Assembly (NCBI GenBank): GCA_013289475.1
Contig: JABCZW010000020.1
Coordinates: 1 to 43,171 of the forward strand
DNA length: 43,171 nt
From: Bacteroidota bacterium
GTDB lineage: Bacteria > Bacteroidota > Bacteroidia > JABEUT01
Reading direction: 5' to 3'
A model generated the notes under the pieces. It saw nothing but the letters and a program-made list of their open reading frames with translations. It did no database searches and had not been told where the DNA came from. Shown piece after piece: positions 34,349 through 43,171 of this stretch. Made by a program: the position numbers and the translations under genes. Position 1 is the stretch's first letter. Every line of letters starts with the position of its first letter.

Positions 34349-35695
34349 CTACCTGTTAAATGTTAACCGCATTCCCTTTACCGATTCATCAAAAACCTGG
34401 TTATTATAAACCATGTTTCCGTTTACAAAGGTGTGTGTAACACGGCTGTGGAAAGTTTCGCCTTCCATGGGTGCCCACTTGCATTTATATAAAATATTTG
34501 ATTTATCTACTGTCCACGGGCTGTTTAAATCAACCAATGTAAGGTCGGCAAAATATCCTTTGCGTATAAAGCCCCTGTTTTCAATATGAAAGCATATGGC
34601 AGGTGCATGGCACATTTTTTGAACTATGGTTTCCAGCGATATTTTTTTTGCATGATGAAATTCGAGCATAGCCACTAAAGAGTGTTGCACCATTGGCGCA
34701 CCCGAAGGGCAGCAAAAATACTCCTGTTCCTTTTCTCCGTGTGTATGTGGTGCGTGGTCGGTAGCAACGGTATCAATCTTATTGTCGAGCAATGCCTGCA
34801 TAAGCCCGCTACGGTCGTTCTCGGTTTTAATAGCAGGATTCCATTTTATCCAGTTACCTTTATTGGCATAGTCTTTATCGCTAAACCATAGATGGTGGAT
34901 ACACACTTCGGCAGTTATTTTTTTCTTCTCTAAAGCTGTTTTATTATCGAACAGGTTTGTTTCTTTTACTGTAGATATGTGAACGATATGCAAACGTGTG
35001 CTATGTTTCTTTGCCAGTTCTACCGCGTGCGATGAAGACTTATAACAGCATTCCTCATTACGTATTTGCGGGTGGACTGAAGGTGAAGGGTTCTCGCCGT
35101 ATTTCTCACGAAACGCCTTTGAGTTTTCTTCTATAATATGTTCGTCTTCACAATGCGCAGCCAATAGGGTCGGGCATTTAGCAAAAAGTTGTTCAATAGT
35201 TTCAGGATTATCTACGCACATATTTCCGGTAGATGTTCCTAAATAGACTTTTACTCCGCAAACATTCTTAGGGTCGGTTTTTAATACTTCAACAAGGTTA
35301 TTATTCGAAGTGCCCATGTAAAACGAATAATTGGCAAGGGCTTTATCTTTTGCAAGTCGATATTTATCTTCCAGTAATTCTTGTGTAAGCACAGCCGGCA
35401 CTGTATTTGGCATATCCATAAAAGAGGTGACACCACCAGCAACAGCCGCCTTGGATTCACTGTGAATATCGGCTTTATGTATAAGGCCCGGTTCACGAAA
35501 ATGCACATGGGTATCAATAATACCCGGTAAAAGGTATTTACCAGTGGCATCAATAACAGTTGTGTTTTCGGGGTAAGAAGTAATAGAATCTTTTACTTCT
35601 TCTATCTTGCCATTTACAATAAGTAAGTCGCTTTGGAATATTTTCCCTTCATTAACTATAAAAGCATTTTTAATAAGGGTGCTTTTATTTGCCAT
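34349..35695 (-). CDS. pyrC: Dihydroorotase
   Basis: The 448-residue amidohydrolase closes carbamoyl-aspartate to dihydroorotate in pyrimidine synthesis. The zinc-binding HVHFREPG motif is near residue 62, the Lys to be carboxylated is in CGVKVYLGTSTGN, and the catalytic Asp is in ATDHAPHT. GGVTSFMDMPNT and AHCEDEH also fit the class I or allantoinase-like dihydroorotases common in Bacteroidota. The related allantoinases are hard to exclude. It overlaps the glycosyltransferase gene upstream by 11 bases and precedes the GT-C-like gene by 9. Confidence 0.92.
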   Translation of the reverse strand: MANKSTLIKNAFIVNEGKIFQSDLLIVNGKIEEVKDSITSYPENTTVIDATGKYLLPGIIDTHVHFREPGLIHKADIHSESKAAVAGGVTSFMDMPNTVPAVLTQELLEDKYRLAKDKALANYSFYMGTSNNNLVEVLKTDPKNVCGVKVYLGTSTGNMCVDNPETIEQLFAKCPTLLAAHCEDEHIIEENSKAFREKYGENPSPSVHPQIRNEECCYKSSSHAVELAKKHSTRLHIVHISTVKETNLFDNKTALEKKKITAEVCIHHLWFSDKDYANKGNWIKWNPAIKTENDRSGLMQALLDNKIDTVATDHAPHTHGEKEQEYFCCPSGAPMVQHSLVAMLEFHHAKKISLETIVQKMCHAPAICFHIENRGFIRKGYFADLTLVDLNSPWTVDKSNILYKCKWAPMEGETFHSRVTHTFVNGNMVYNNQVFDESVKGMRLTFNR

Positions 35696-36401
35696 GTTTT
35701 CCCATTCGCATTTGTATTACTCCCCAGAAAGCTTCTTTAAATATACCCTTGCTCATTTTAGAAATGCCTACCTGGCGGTCGATAAAAGTAATAGGCACTT
35801 CAGCAATTTTAAAACCCATTTTATGGGTAAGGTATTTCATTTCAATCTGGAAGGCATAGCCTATAAATTTAATTGTGTCAAGTGGTAATGCTTCCAATAC
35901 TTTACGCCTGTAACATTTAAATCCGGCAGTAGTATCTTTTATATTCACCCATAAAACTGTACGTACATAAACTGAAGCAAAGTATGACATGAGTACCCGT
36001 TTCACATCCCAGTTCTTTACATCTCCCCCTTTTACATAACGTGACCCAATTGCCAGGTCAGCGCCTTTTACGCAGGCATCCTTCAATCTTAAAAGGTCCT
36101 CAGGGTTATGCGAAAAATCGGCATCCATTTCAAAAATATACTCGTAGTTCTTTGCCAGTGCCCATTTAAAACCTGCTATATATGCCGTGCCAAGGCCAAG
36201 TTTACCTTCGCGTTCCACTATAAAAAGGCGGCCCGTATATTCGTTCATTAAGTTTTTTACAATAGTCGCAGTACCATCGGGTGAGCCATCATCTATAACA
36301 AGCAGATGCAGGTCTCCGGGCAGGGACAGTACCTTACGGGCAATATTTTCAATATTACCCTTTTCGTTATACGTAGGTATTATGACTAAACTATCAGACA
36401 T
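35685..36401 (-). CDS. Polyprenol monophosphomannose synthase-like glycosyltransferase (GT2)
   Basis: The 238-residue protein is a GT-A fold family 2 enzyme with SLVIIPTYNEKGNIE at the start, VIDDGSPDGT, the metal-binding EMDADFSHNPEDL, and GSRYVKGGDVKNWDVKR. This is the pattern of Dpm1-like enzymes, which move mannose or another sugar from a nucleotide sugar to a polyprenyl phosphate on the cytoplasmic face. No C-terminal membrane helix is present. The start at 36401 (MSDSLVIIPTYNE) was chosen over 36425 as it is the usual N-terminus. It shares an operon with pyrC and a GT-C-like protein that could use its product. Confidence 0.92.
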   Translation of the reverse strand: MSDSLVIIPTYNEKGNIENIARKVLSLPGDLHLLVIDDGSPDGTATIVKNLMNEYTGRLFIVEREGKLGLGTAYIAGFKWALAKNYEYIFEMDADFSHNPEDLLRLKDACVKGADLAIGSRYVKGGDVKNWDVKRVLMSYFASVYVRTVLWVNIKDTTAGFKCYRRKVLEALPLDTIKFIGYAFQIEMKYLTHKMGFKIAEVPITFIDRQVGISKMSKGIFKEAFWGVIQMRMGKHGK

Positions 36402-36474
36402 TTTTTTGCTGTGAGCGATGTGCAAATATGAGAAATAAACTGGGGAAGATTGTATTTATTGTTCATATAATTAT

Positions 36475-36927
36475 TTACATCAATCGTCGGTGATAATTTA
36501 TCTGTCCAATATGGTAGTCCATATGTGCAATTAGATGGGCCAAAAAATAAAATTTTGTAATATGCTCTTTGCCAAGCAAATGTGCAGGGAAAGCAGTGTA
36601 TTCTTTATCTAAATCTTCGTCGGGTATTGATTCCAGTGTTTTAACAACGATCTTTTTCGTGGTCTCAATTTCCTTCAACAGTTCTGTTACCGGAACATTG
36701 GTATCAGCAAATTCTTTATCGCGGTTACGGACATAGCCACTATTGCCAAGTACGGTACCTATAAAATGCTGTAGATTGCCACAAATATGCAGGCAAAGAT
36801 TACCTCCGGAGTTTTTTATACCGTCTTTTACCTTCCAAATACTTTGTTCAGGTGTATAAAGCTTAATTTCTTCGGCAAGTTTGTTCAACTCACGCTCAAA
36901 AATTCCACCAACTGTACTTGCTATCAT
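36475..36927 (-). CDS. DinB / DUF1572-like protein
   Basis: The 150-residue protein is a four-helix-bundle DinB-like protein. It has the expected metal-binding histidines, one around LCLHICGNLQHFIG and two in LIAHMDYHIGQINYHRR at the C-terminus. DinB proteins act in thiol or stress-related transferase chemistry, but the function of this member is unknown. An exact TAnnTTTG element (TAATTTTG, minus strand 36953-36946) sits about 20 bases before the ATG. It stands alone between the Dpm1-like gene and trmD. Confidence 0.85.
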   Translation of the reverse strand: MIASTVGGIFERELNKLAEEIKLYTPEQSIWKVKDGIKNSGGNLCLHICGNLQHFIGTVLGNSGYVRNRDKEFADTNVPVTELLKEIETTKKIVVKTLESIPDEDLDKEYTAFPAHLLGKEHITKFYFLAHLIAHMDYHIGQINYHRRLM

Positions 36928-36945
36928 AATTAAAAGACTAGGTTA

Positions 36946-36953
36946 CAAAATTA
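36946..36953 (-). promoter_or_regulatory. Candidate -7 element of the DinB-like gene
   Basis: The minus strand reads TAATTTTG, an exact TAnnTTTG match. A second exact match (TACTTTTG) lies a few bases upstream, so one of the two may be the real element. Confidence 0.4.
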
Positions 36954-37071
36954 CCTATCAAAAGTATAAAAAAAATTACGCAGATTTCTTAAAATAGGTT
37001 GGGTTAACAAATTTTAATAAAATAAGCTGAATAGCAGCAAGTTTTTGGGGTTGAGGTCGTCAGGATAGCCT

Positions 37072-37755
37072 TTATTCGTGCTTTTTCAGAATATCAGGTC
37101 TGCGCTTTTGTGTGCGCTCAATAGATTGTTCGTGCCTCCAGTTTTCAATTTGCTTAGGGTCACCCGATAATAATACATCAGGCACTTTAAGGCCTTTATA
37201 ATCTGCAGGGCGCGTATATACAGGCGGGGCCAGTAAATTATCCTGAAAAGAATCGGACAGGGCAGAGGTCTCGTCAGATAATACTCCCGGTAACAGACGT
37301 ATTATCGCATCGCAGAAAATGGCGGCAGGTAGCTCGCCTCCGCTAAGCACATAATCGCCGATAGATATTTCTTTGGTAATGAATAGTTCTCTCACCCTTT
37401 CATCAACCCCTTTATAATGCCCGCAAAGCAAAATAATGTTCTTTGCCATTGAAAAATGGTTAGCCATTTGCTGGTTAAACAGTTCTCCGTCGGGGCTCAG
37501 GTATATTACTTCGTCGTAGGTTCTTTTGGCTTTTAATTCCTCAATGCATTTGGCAATAGGCTCAATGGTCATAACCATGCCGGCGCCACCGCCAAAAGGA
37601 CTATCGTCAACTTGCTTATAGTTACCTATGCCATAATCGCGCAGGTTTATGAAGTTTACCTCCACCAGTTTCTTCTCAATGGCTCTTTTTACAATAGAAT
37701 GCTGAAAAGGGCTTTCCAATAAACCGGGATGCAGGGTTATAATGTCGATATGCAT
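37072..37755 (-). CDS. trmD: tRNA (guanine37-N1)-methyltransferase
   Basis: The SPOUT-fold enzyme methylates G37 next to the anticodon. All usual marks are visible: [13 protein letters not shown] at the start, [49 protein letters not shown] (knot) and [15 protein letters not shown], then [14 protein letters not shown] at the end. The length of 227 residues is normal. In many bacteria it lies with rpsP and rimM; here it is not next to them, and upstream is the divergent bioB across a region with inverted repeats. Confidence 0.97.
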   Translation of the reverse strand: MHIDIITLHPGLLESPFQHSIVKRAIEKKLVEVNFINLRDYGIGNYKQVDDSPFGGGAGMVMTIEPIAKCIEELKAKRTYDEVIYLSPDGELFNQQMANHFSMAKNIILLCGHYKGVDERVRELFITKEISIGDYVLSGGELPAAIFCDAIIRLLPGVLSDETSALSDSFQDNLLAPPVYTRPADYKGLKVPDVLLSGDPKQIENWRHEQSIERTQKRRPDILKKHE

Positions 37756-37759
37756 AGGC

Positions 37760-37896
37760 AGTTTGTAAAGTTCATAAAGTTTGTAAAGTTATAAAGTTCA
37801 GAAATACCCATTATTTTATGAAAATTACATAATTTAGAGCCCGTATATGTAAACATTTGCGATTTACGACTTTTTGCTTTATGAACTTTACAAACT
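37760..37896. repeat. Long-range 20-bp inverted repeat between trmD and bioB
   Basis: The 20 bases at 37760-37779 (AGTTTGTAAAGTTCATAAAG) are exactly reverse-complementary to 37877-37896, with 97 bases between. The left arm continues into a run of TAAAGTT words (to about 37800). The arms flank both transcription start regions of the divergent genes. Confidence 0.75.
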
Positions 37897-37906
37897 TTCA
37901 ACTTAT

Positions 37907-38893
37907 ATGAACGACATACGCTACGACTGGACCAAAGAGCAAATAGCTGAGATCTATAATACTCCTTTACTGGACCTTGTTTACCGTGCAGCAACTATAC
38001 ATCGCAAGTATCATAAGTCAAATGAAGTGCAGATAAGTTCACTTATCTCTATCAAAACAGGCGGATGCCCTGAAGATTGTGCATATTGCCCGCAGGCTGC
38101 TCGCTACCATACCGATATTAAGGTACATAAGTTAATGAGCGTTGATGAAGTAAATGGCATTGCTGAGAAGGCTCAAAGCATGGGCGCATCGCGCCTTTGC
38201 ATGGGTGCAGCTTGGAGAGAAGTGCGTAACAATAAAGATTTTGACCAGGTGCTTGATATGGTAAAGGCAGTTAATGCCAAAGGCATGGAAGTTTGTGCCA
38301 CATTGGGCATGGTTACCGAAGAACAAGCGAAGAAACTGGCTGATGCAGGCTTGTATGCATACAACCATAATGTAGATACATCGGAAGAGAATTACGAAAG
38401 CATTATTACCACCCGCAAATACGAAGACAGGCTAAACACATTGCATAATGTGCGCAAGGCTGGGCTTACTGTTTGTTCAGGCGGAATTATAGGCATGGGC
38501 GAATCGGCTGATGACCGTATTGGTATGCTGCTCACATTATCACACCTAAACCCGCATCCTGAATCAGTGCCTATTAACGCACTGGTACCCGTAGAAGGCA
38601 CCCCATTGGGCGACAGGCCATTGGTGGAATCGTGGGAGATGATACGCATGATCGCTACGGCACGTATAGTAATGGCTGATTCTGTAGTACGCCTATCAGC
38701 AGGCCGTGTACAAATGAACAGGGAAACACAGGCTTTCTGCTTTATGGCAGGAGCCAATTCTATATTTATGGGCGAGAAACTTTTAACAACTCCTAACCCC
38801 GATGCAAACGAGGATATGAAGATGTTTGATGTACTCGGATTGAAACCCCGTAAGGCTTTTCAGTATGAGAAGCAAGATAAGGTAGAAGCGTAA
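37907..38893 (+). CDS. bioB: Biotin synthase
   Basis: The 328-residue radical-SAM enzyme inserts sulfur into dethiobiotin. The cluster-binding motif is [13 protein letters not shown] (CxxxCxxC), and the second cluster's arginine and cysteines fall in [18 protein letters not shown] and [11 protein letters not shown]. The start [18 protein letters not shown] at 37907 is the family's usual N-terminus; the frame could also begin at TTG 37874, but that lies in the inverted repeat. No other biotin genes are adjacent. The next gene follows after 10 bases. Confidence 0.97.
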   Translation: MNDIRYDWTKEQIAEIYNTPLLDLVYRAATIHRKYHKSNEVQISSLISIKTGGCPEDCAYCPQAARYHTDIKVHKLMSVDEVNGIAEKAQSMGASRLCMGAAWREVRNNKDFDQVLDMVKAVNAKGMEVCATLGMVTEEQAKKLADAGLYAYNHNVDTSEENYESIITTRKYEDRLNTLHNVRKAGLTVCSGGIIGMGESADDRIGMLLTLSHLNPHPESVPINALVPVEGTPLGDRPLVESWEMIRMIATARIVMADSVVRLSAGRVQMNRETQAFCFMAGANSIFMGEKLLTTPNPDANEDMKMFDVLGLKPRKAFQYEKQDKVEA

Positions 38894-38903
38894 AAAAATC
38901 ATC

Positions 38904-39422
38904 GTGGTTCAATTCACCACCGAAATATTAAAGTTTAAGGAACAGGGCGAAAAGACCGGCTGGACGTATATTGTTATACCTGCAAAATATGCACAGCAAT
39001 TAAAGCCCGGTTGCAAGGTATCTTTCCGTGTTAAAGGCAAGTTAGATAATTACCCTATAAAACAAGTCGCTTTGCTGCCCATGGGCGAAGGAGAATTTAT
39101 TATTCCCATTAATGCAACTCTTCGTAAGGGCATACGAAAGATGAAGGGCGCCATGTTAAAGGTGCAAATAGAAGAAGATAAAAGCGAGTTTGCTTTTAAC
39201 CAGGATTTCCTGGCCTGCCTTGAAGATGAACCGGAAGCGATAAAATTCTTTAAAGCACAACCGGGCTCACACCAAAAGTATTTCTCAAAGTGGATAGATA
39301 GCGCCAAGACCGATGAAACAAAGGCCAAGCGCATTGCCATAGCTGTAAATGGGTTGGCAAGGCATTTGAATTATGCGCAGATGATAAGGGAGCAGGCTGC
39401 AAAAAATAAGTTATTGAGATAA
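38904..39422 (+). CDS. YdeI/OmpD-associated-like protein with DUF1905
   Basis: The 172-residue protein begins with GTG. Residues 1 to about 95 resemble DUF1905 (GWTYIVIPAKYAQQL, then VKGKLDNYPIKQVALLPMGEG), a small beta-barrel. The C-terminal half (DEPEAIKFFKAQPGSHQKYFSKWIDSAKT then AKRIAIAVNGLARHL) matches the YdeI/OmpD-associated family. Its function in Bacteroidota is unknown, though some relatives are linked to bacteriocin or peptide tolerance. It is probably co-transcribed with bioB (10-base gap). Confidence 0.87.
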   Translation: MVQFTTEILKFKEQGEKTGWTYIVIPAKYAQQLKPGCKVSFRVKGKLDNYPIKQVALLPMGEGEFIIPINATLRKGIRKMKGAMLKVQIEEDKSEFAFNQDFLACLEDEPEAIKFFKAQPGSHQKYFSKWIDSAKTDETKAKRIAIAVNGLARHLNYAQMIREQAAKNKLLR

Positions 39423-39445
39423 AGAAACAGTCTAACGCCACGAGC

Positions 39446-39745
39446 ATGAATAAGCAATATGGTATTTTAATGCTTTTTTCTCTTCTGGTTTTTATTGCTT
39501 CTGGCCAGAATAATGATTCAAAGCATACTTCAAATAACTCTTATAAAGAATTACCGACTTATGATAGCATAATTGCCGGGCAGTTAAACTTTGATAGTTT
39601 AATTAATAAACGGATGCGTTATTATTTAACTCAATTTAAATCAAAAGAAGATTTTGAAAAGTTTTATGGCAGGTCAACTGATTCGATGATAGCTGATAGT
39701 AGGCGTGATTTCGAGCAATATAAGCAGTGGAAAACAGGAAAATAG
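39446..39745 (+). CDS. Small exported protein (hypothetical)
   Basis: The 99-residue product has a signal peptide (MNKQYGILMLFSLLVFIASGQ). The rest is polar and mostly helical, with a C-terminal RYYLTQFKSKEDFEKFYGRS and many charged residues. No family is recognised. It follows the YdeI-like gene by 23 bases and its stop lies three bases from that of the convergent membrane protein gene. Confidence 0.6.
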   Translation: MNKQYGILMLFSLLVFIASGQNNDSKHTSNNSYKELPTYDSIIAGQLNFDSLINKRMRYYLTQFKSKEDFEKFYGRSTDSMIADSRRDFEQYKQWKTGK

Positions 39746-39748
39746 TAT

Positions 39749-40333
39749 TTATAATGGATTTGGTATTTTCCTTCTTCTCCACCATAAAACAGTAGTTGCA
39801 ATAACATTAATTCCAATCAATGTAAGTGGGTATAGTGCAGTAACCACACTGTAACTGTGTAACGCCAGCATGGTAAATACTCCCGATAAAGAGAAGAACG
39901 CAAACATCGTTATCGTTTCTGAATAAGGCTCTATGTATGCTTTACGCAGGGTAGGTAGGAAGCCCACAAAATCGATAGCTGAGATAAGTATTATAGCCAG
40001 TAATGGGTCTTTCATTAAAATGTAAACCACAATACTTGCCAATGCACCTATAAGACAAAGTGAATCGAATTTGGTAATGTTCTTGGTGCCATATTTAATA
40101 CTGAGTATACAGGTATATGCACAAAGCACAGAACCCGTACCTAATGCAAGTACTCCAATACCAGCTCCGTTCTTTAACATGGCTATAACGCCTGTCACCT
40201 GTAAAATGGTCCATATGAGCCAGGTATAAATATGAGGCTTTGTTTTCTTTTTATAAATATCCTTTATGTACGGAATAAAACAGCCGGTACCAATAAGAGA
40301 GGCTATTATACCACAAATTGTTTTATAATCCAT
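39749..40333 (-). CDS. Membrane protein with PQ-loop-like repeats (hypothetical)
   Basis: The 194-residue protein has about six or seven membrane helices. Two similar segments, GTGCFIPYIKDIYKKKTKPHI (about 16-36) and DFVGFLPTLRKAYIEPYSET (about 118-137), look like the proline-containing loops of SWEET/MtN3 or PQ-loop transporters, which are built from duplicated triple-helix units. Transport of a small solute or sugar is a guess. It ends with a basic WWRRRKIPNPL tail. It is downstream of the M13 peptidase gene with a 75-base gap holding a long AT-rich hairpin. Confidence 0.6.
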   Translation of the reverse strand: MDYKTICGIIASLIGTGCFIPYIKDIYKKKTKPHIYTWLIWTILQVTGVIAMLKNGAGIGVLALGTGSVLCAYTCILSIKYGTKNITKFDSLCLIGALASIVVYILMKDPLLAIILISAIDFVGFLPTLRKAYIEPYSETITMFAFFSLSGVFTMLALHSYSVVTALYPLTLIGINVIATTVLWWRRRKIPNPL

Positions 40334-40353
40334 AACAGAAATAATTTTAAATG

Positions 40354-40384
40354 TTGAATTCTAAATTTTGAATTTAAAATTCAA
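40354..40384. repeat. AT-rich 14-bp hairpin
   Basis: TTGAATTCTAAATT (40354-40367) pairs with 40371-40384 with a single mismatch around a three-base loop. It lies 24 bases beyond the M13 stop (40409) and before the PQ-loop-like gene, where it could terminate or stabilise the M13 transcript. A second AT-rich stretch follows on its right. Confidence 0.55.
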
Positions 40385-40408
40385 TACTTAAAATTTAAAA
40401 TTGGTACT

Positions 40409-42475
40409 CTACCAAATAACTGCTCTCAGGCTATCGGCCCTGTACATAGCATCACCGGGCTTAACATTAAAGGCAGTGTAAAACTCATTCATGTTAGCCA
40501 ATGGGCCTAATACCCTAAAATTAGCCGGTGCATGAGGATTGGTATTAACCATTTGCCTTATGTAAGCAGGCCTTGCATTCTGCCTCCATACTTGTGCGAA
40601 GCCGATAAAGAACCTTTGTTCCGGTGTAAAGCCTTTCACAACACCCTCAGGGTTTTGTTTTAAGTCATTCTCTAATGCCTGGAAAGCTATGGTGGCACCA
40701 CCTAAGTCAGCGGTATTTTCGCCAATGGTAAGTTTACCTTTTACGTGTACTGAATCCATTTCGAAATTATCGAACTGCCTGATAACTAATCCCAATTTGC
40801 TGAAGTAGTGGATAGAATCGGCATCGGTCCACCATTTGCGCATATTGCCATCGCCATCGTACTGGTTACCCTGGTCATCGAAGCCGTGGGTGAGTTCGTG
40901 GCCGATAACCACACCAATACCACCATAGTTCAAGGCATCATCGCGGTTAGCATCAAAGAAGGGGAATTGCAATATACCTGCAGGGAAACAAATTTCATTC
41001 AAAGTAGGTTCATAATAAGCGTTTACCATTTGAGGAGTCATTTCCCATTCAGTTCTGTCTACCGGTTTGCCTAACCTGTTTATGTTATAGTTGAATTTGT
41101 ATTCATTTACACGGAATGCATTGGTAGCATAAGCATCGTTCTTGATCTCCAGTGCTGAGTAATCTCTCCACCTGTCAGGGTAGCAAAGCTTCAGGGTGAT
41201 CTTATCAAGCTTGCCAATGGCAAACTTCTTGGTCTCAGGGCTCATCCAGGTTAAGTTATTAATGCGCTCTTTATATGCATTAATAATATTAGTAACCATG
41301 GTGTGAACTTTTTCTTTGGTCTCAGCGCTGAAGTATTTAGCTACATATAATTGTCCGACTAAATCTCCAATAGCAGCATTGGTGGCTTCTACCGAACGCC
41401 TCCACCTTGGCTTCAGAGCTTTTGAACCCTGCATTGTTTTACCCCAGAAATCGAAGTTGATATCGGTTATCTTGTCACTTAACTTGTAGCGTATAGCTTC
41501 AGTAGCAAGCAATTGCGCGCGCATGTATGTCTTCCAGTCATCTATAGAATATGATTTTGCAGCAGCGCTAACCTTTTTCATAAACTCAGGTTGTGCTACC
41601 AAAACAGTATCTATAGATTTCAAACCCCAAATATTCATACAGGTTGCCCAGTCAATATTAGGAGTTTCTTTTTCCAGTTGAGCAAAAGTCATTTTATTAT
41701 ATACTGCATGCACATCCCTTGTTTCAATTTGTGTCATGGCTGAATTAGCCAAATCTGTTTCCATAGCAAGAACCTTTTGGGCATCATGTGCTGTCACACT
41801 CGTATTTCCAGGTCCTGGCTCTACCTGCCAAAATAATTGGCTTAGGTACTCAACATATTTAGCACGTATGTCTTTCATGCGTGCAGCAGTATCTACATAG
41901 TAGTCTTTACTTGGCAATAACATTCCGCCCTGTTCAATACGGACTATTTCTTTCGAACTTATCTTATCATCTTGCCCTACGGTGAACTTGAACATAACGC
42001 TCGAGCCCATCTTCATCAGTCTGGCAGATTCTTCCCACAACGATTTGCTATCAGATACTTTATTGATACGTGCCAATTCATCTTGCAGTGGAGCAATACC
42101 TTCTTTATTTAATTTATCGGAGTCAAGGCCCATTGCAAAATAATCACCTGTCTTTTGCGGTACACTGCCTGCCGTTTTGTTTTTATCAGCCGCTGCATCA
42201 GTTAGTAATTTATATACGCGGTGAACGTTTGTATCGTTAGCTATGTCAAAGCTTCCCCATCTTGCTTCCGAAGCAGGAATTGGGTTGTTCTTTAACCAGT
42301 TGCCATTTACATATTCAAAAAAATCGTTGCCGGGTTTTACGGTAGTGTCGAAGTTGGCAAGGTTTATTTCATCCTTGTTGGTTTCAACAACAGCATTGTT
42401 TTTGCATGAACTAACAAGCATATAAGAGCCTGCTAAAAGTATTGCAATGGAAGAATAAGTAAATGTTTTTTTCAT
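40409..42475 (-). CDS. M13 family metallopeptidase (PepO/neprilysin type), lipoprotein
   Basis: The 688-residue protein starts with a lipoprotein signal (LVSSC, Cys about 24), so it is probably anchored in an outer membrane. The zinc motif is VVIGHELTHGFDDQG (HExxH) and the third ligand is in GENTADLGG, as in the neprilysin/PepO family that cleaves peptides. The N-terminal PGNDFFEYVNGNWLKNNPIP and the C-terminal MYRADSLRAVIW are also typical. It precedes the PQ-loop-like gene in the same direction and follows accC after 70 bases. Confidence 0.95.
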   Translation of the reverse strand: MKKTFTYSSIAILLAGSYMLVSSCKNNAVVETNKDEINLANFDTTVKPGNDFFEYVNGNWLKNNPIPASEARWGSFDIANDTNVHRVYKLLTDAAADKNKTAGSVPQKTGDYFAMGLDSDKLNKEGIAPLQDELARINKVSDSKSLWEESARLMKMGSSVMFKFTVGQDDKISSKEIVRIEQGGMLLPSKDYYVDTAARMKDIRAKYVEYLSQLFWQVEPGPGNTSVTAHDAQKVLAMETDLANSAMTQIETRDVHAVYNKMTFAQLEKETPNIDWATCMNIWGLKSIDTVLVAQPEFMKKVSAAAKSYSIDDWKTYMRAQLLATEAIRYKLSDKITDINFDFWGKTMQGSKALKPRWRRSVEATNAAIGDLVGQLYVAKYFSAETKEKVHTMVTNIINAYKERINNLTWMSPETKKFAIGKLDKITLKLCYPDRWRDYSALEIKNDAYATNAFRVNEYKFNYNINRLGKPVDRTEWEMTPQMVNAYYEPTLNEICFPAGILQFPFFDANRDDALNYGGIGVVIGHELTHGFDDQGNQYDGDGNMRKWWTDADSIHYFSKLGLVIRQFDNFEMDSVHVKGKLTIGENTADLGGATIAFQALENDLKQNPEGVVKGFTPEQRFFIGFAQVWRQNARPAYIRQMVNTNPHAPANFRVLGPLANMNEFYTAFNVKPGDAMYRADSLRAVIW

Positions 42476-42545
42476 AGCGCGATTTTTTATAGTAATAAAC
42501 TTACAAAACAGAACGAGTACCTGAATATGCGGATTGGGTTAATTT

Positions 42546-43171
42546 TTAAAATAACTTCTCTTCTTCGAGGAAGTGAGTATTGTAATCGCCTTTCAGGAAC
42601 CTGGGGTTTTCCATAAGCTTTAAATGGAACGGTATAGTAGTTTTAATTCCTTCAATTACAAATTCTTCCAATGCACGCTTCATTTTAGCAATTACCTCTT
42701 CCCTTGTTTGGGCAACGGTAATAAGCTTGGCTATCATAGAATCGTAGTTTGGCGGAATAACATAGCCTGCATAAACGTGAGTGTCTACGCGTATTCCGTG
42801 GCCACCCGGTACGTGGAAGTTCAATATTTTACCCGGGCTTGGACGGAAGCCATTGGCTGGATCCTCAGCATTGATACGGCATTCCATAGCATGCAATTGA
42901 GGGAAATAGTTTTTGCCCGATATTTTAACGCCTGCAGCAATCTTTATCTGCTCAGCAATAAGGTCGTAGTTAATTACTTCTTCTGTTATAGGATGCTCCA
43001 CCTGTATACGGGTGTTCATCTCCATAAAGTAGAAGTTGCGGTGCTTGTCAACCAAAAACTCTACTGTTCCTACACCTTCGTATCTAACGGCTTCGGCAGC
43101 TTTAATGGCAGCTTTGCCCATTTTATCGCGCAGCTTGTCGGTCATAAATGGAGAAGGAGTTTCTTCAACCA
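42546..43171 (-). CDS. accC: Acetyl-CoA carboxylase biotin carboxylase subunit, C-terminal part
   Basis: About 208 residues are visible, beginning [18 protein letters not shown] and containing [27 protein letters not shown] and [19 protein letters not shown], with the family's catalytic acidic and arginine residues in the [11 protein letters not shown] segment. The 5' part lies beyond the right edge, so no start is given. The enzyme carboxylates the biotin on the carrier protein as the first step of fatty-acid synthesis. The tail ends at [11 protein letters not shown], normal for the family. Confidence 0.95.
   Translation of the reverse strand, partial: VEETPSPFMTDKLRDKMGKAAIKAAEAVRYEGVGTVEFLVDKHRNFYFMEMNTRIQVEHPITEEVINYDLIAEQIKIAAGVKISGKNYFPQLHAMECRINAEDPANGFRPSPGKILNFHVPGGHGIRVDTHVYAGYVIPPNYDSMIAKLITVAQTREEVIAKMKRALEEFVIEGIKTTIPFHLKLMENPRFLKGDYNTHFLEEEKLF

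Noticed and set aside
37756..37906. Biotin repressor operator upstream of bioB
   Set aside because: TGTAAAC-like words are present but the two half sites do not have the known sequence or spacing.
1..43171. tRNA, rRNA or known riboswitch
   Set aside because: No cloverleaf or conserved RNA sequence was recognised by eye in the gaps; an automated search (tRNAscan, Infernal) could still find short ones.

Overview
The window is chromosomal DNA from a member of the Bacteroidota, probably a free-living Chitinophagales/Sphingobacteriales-type organism. This rests on: GldC; the DUF1599 / BT_3928-type DoxX / tpiA gene group; many exported proteins whose signal peptides end in AQ; near absence of Shine-Dalgarno sequences; and several Bacteroidota-style promoters (TTTG, about 20 nt, TAnnTTTG). 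Genes are dense and mostly housekeeping. No rRNA, tRNA, CRISPR, transposase, integrase or phage gene was seen.

Left part (1-16085). A partial exported protein with a long Ala/Lys 25-residue tandem repeat runs off the left edge and diverges from a DAO-type FAD oxidoreductase. A strong bidirectional terminator separates that from a lipoprotein with OmpA-like and TPR regions. Next come the bifunctional NAD(P)H-hydrate repair enzyme, a minus-strand operon fabG / von Willebrand-like membrane protein / Sua5-YciO, a divergent pair of outer-membrane protein and M3 peptidase, then folC with a T2-type asparaginase, an O-methyltransferase and a LolD/MacB-type ABC ATPase.

Middle accessory island (16086-20170). 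A 735-base gene-free stretch holds two hairpin repeats with compensatory changes, a 27-base perfect palindrome and a pair of 14-bp inverted arms. It leads through a good promoter into five tightly packed genes for small exported proteins: two MORN/YwqK-like and three unrecognised. Four of the five share nearly the same signal-peptide DNA but have unrelated mature parts, and a relic of a MORN gene 3' end lies in one gap. This is the most unusual part of the window.

Right part (20176-43171). A long minus-strand gene train reads DUF1599, DoxX (BT_3928 type), a lone DppB-type permease, tpiA, a 1500-residue exported protein of unknown function and a 1023-residue BNR/sortilin-like protein. gldC diverges from it. 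Then follow dpm1-like glycosyltransferase / pyrC / GT-C-like membrane protein with a duplicated C-terminal domain, a DinB-like protein, trmD, bioB, a YdeI-like protein, two small unknowns, an M13 metallopeptidase lipoprotein and the C-terminal part of accC, cut by the right edge.

No complete new defence or mobile system is visible. The best candidates for undescribed biology are the signal-peptide-sharing gene array, the hairpin repeats beside it, and the 1500-residue exported protein co-transcribed with tpiA.
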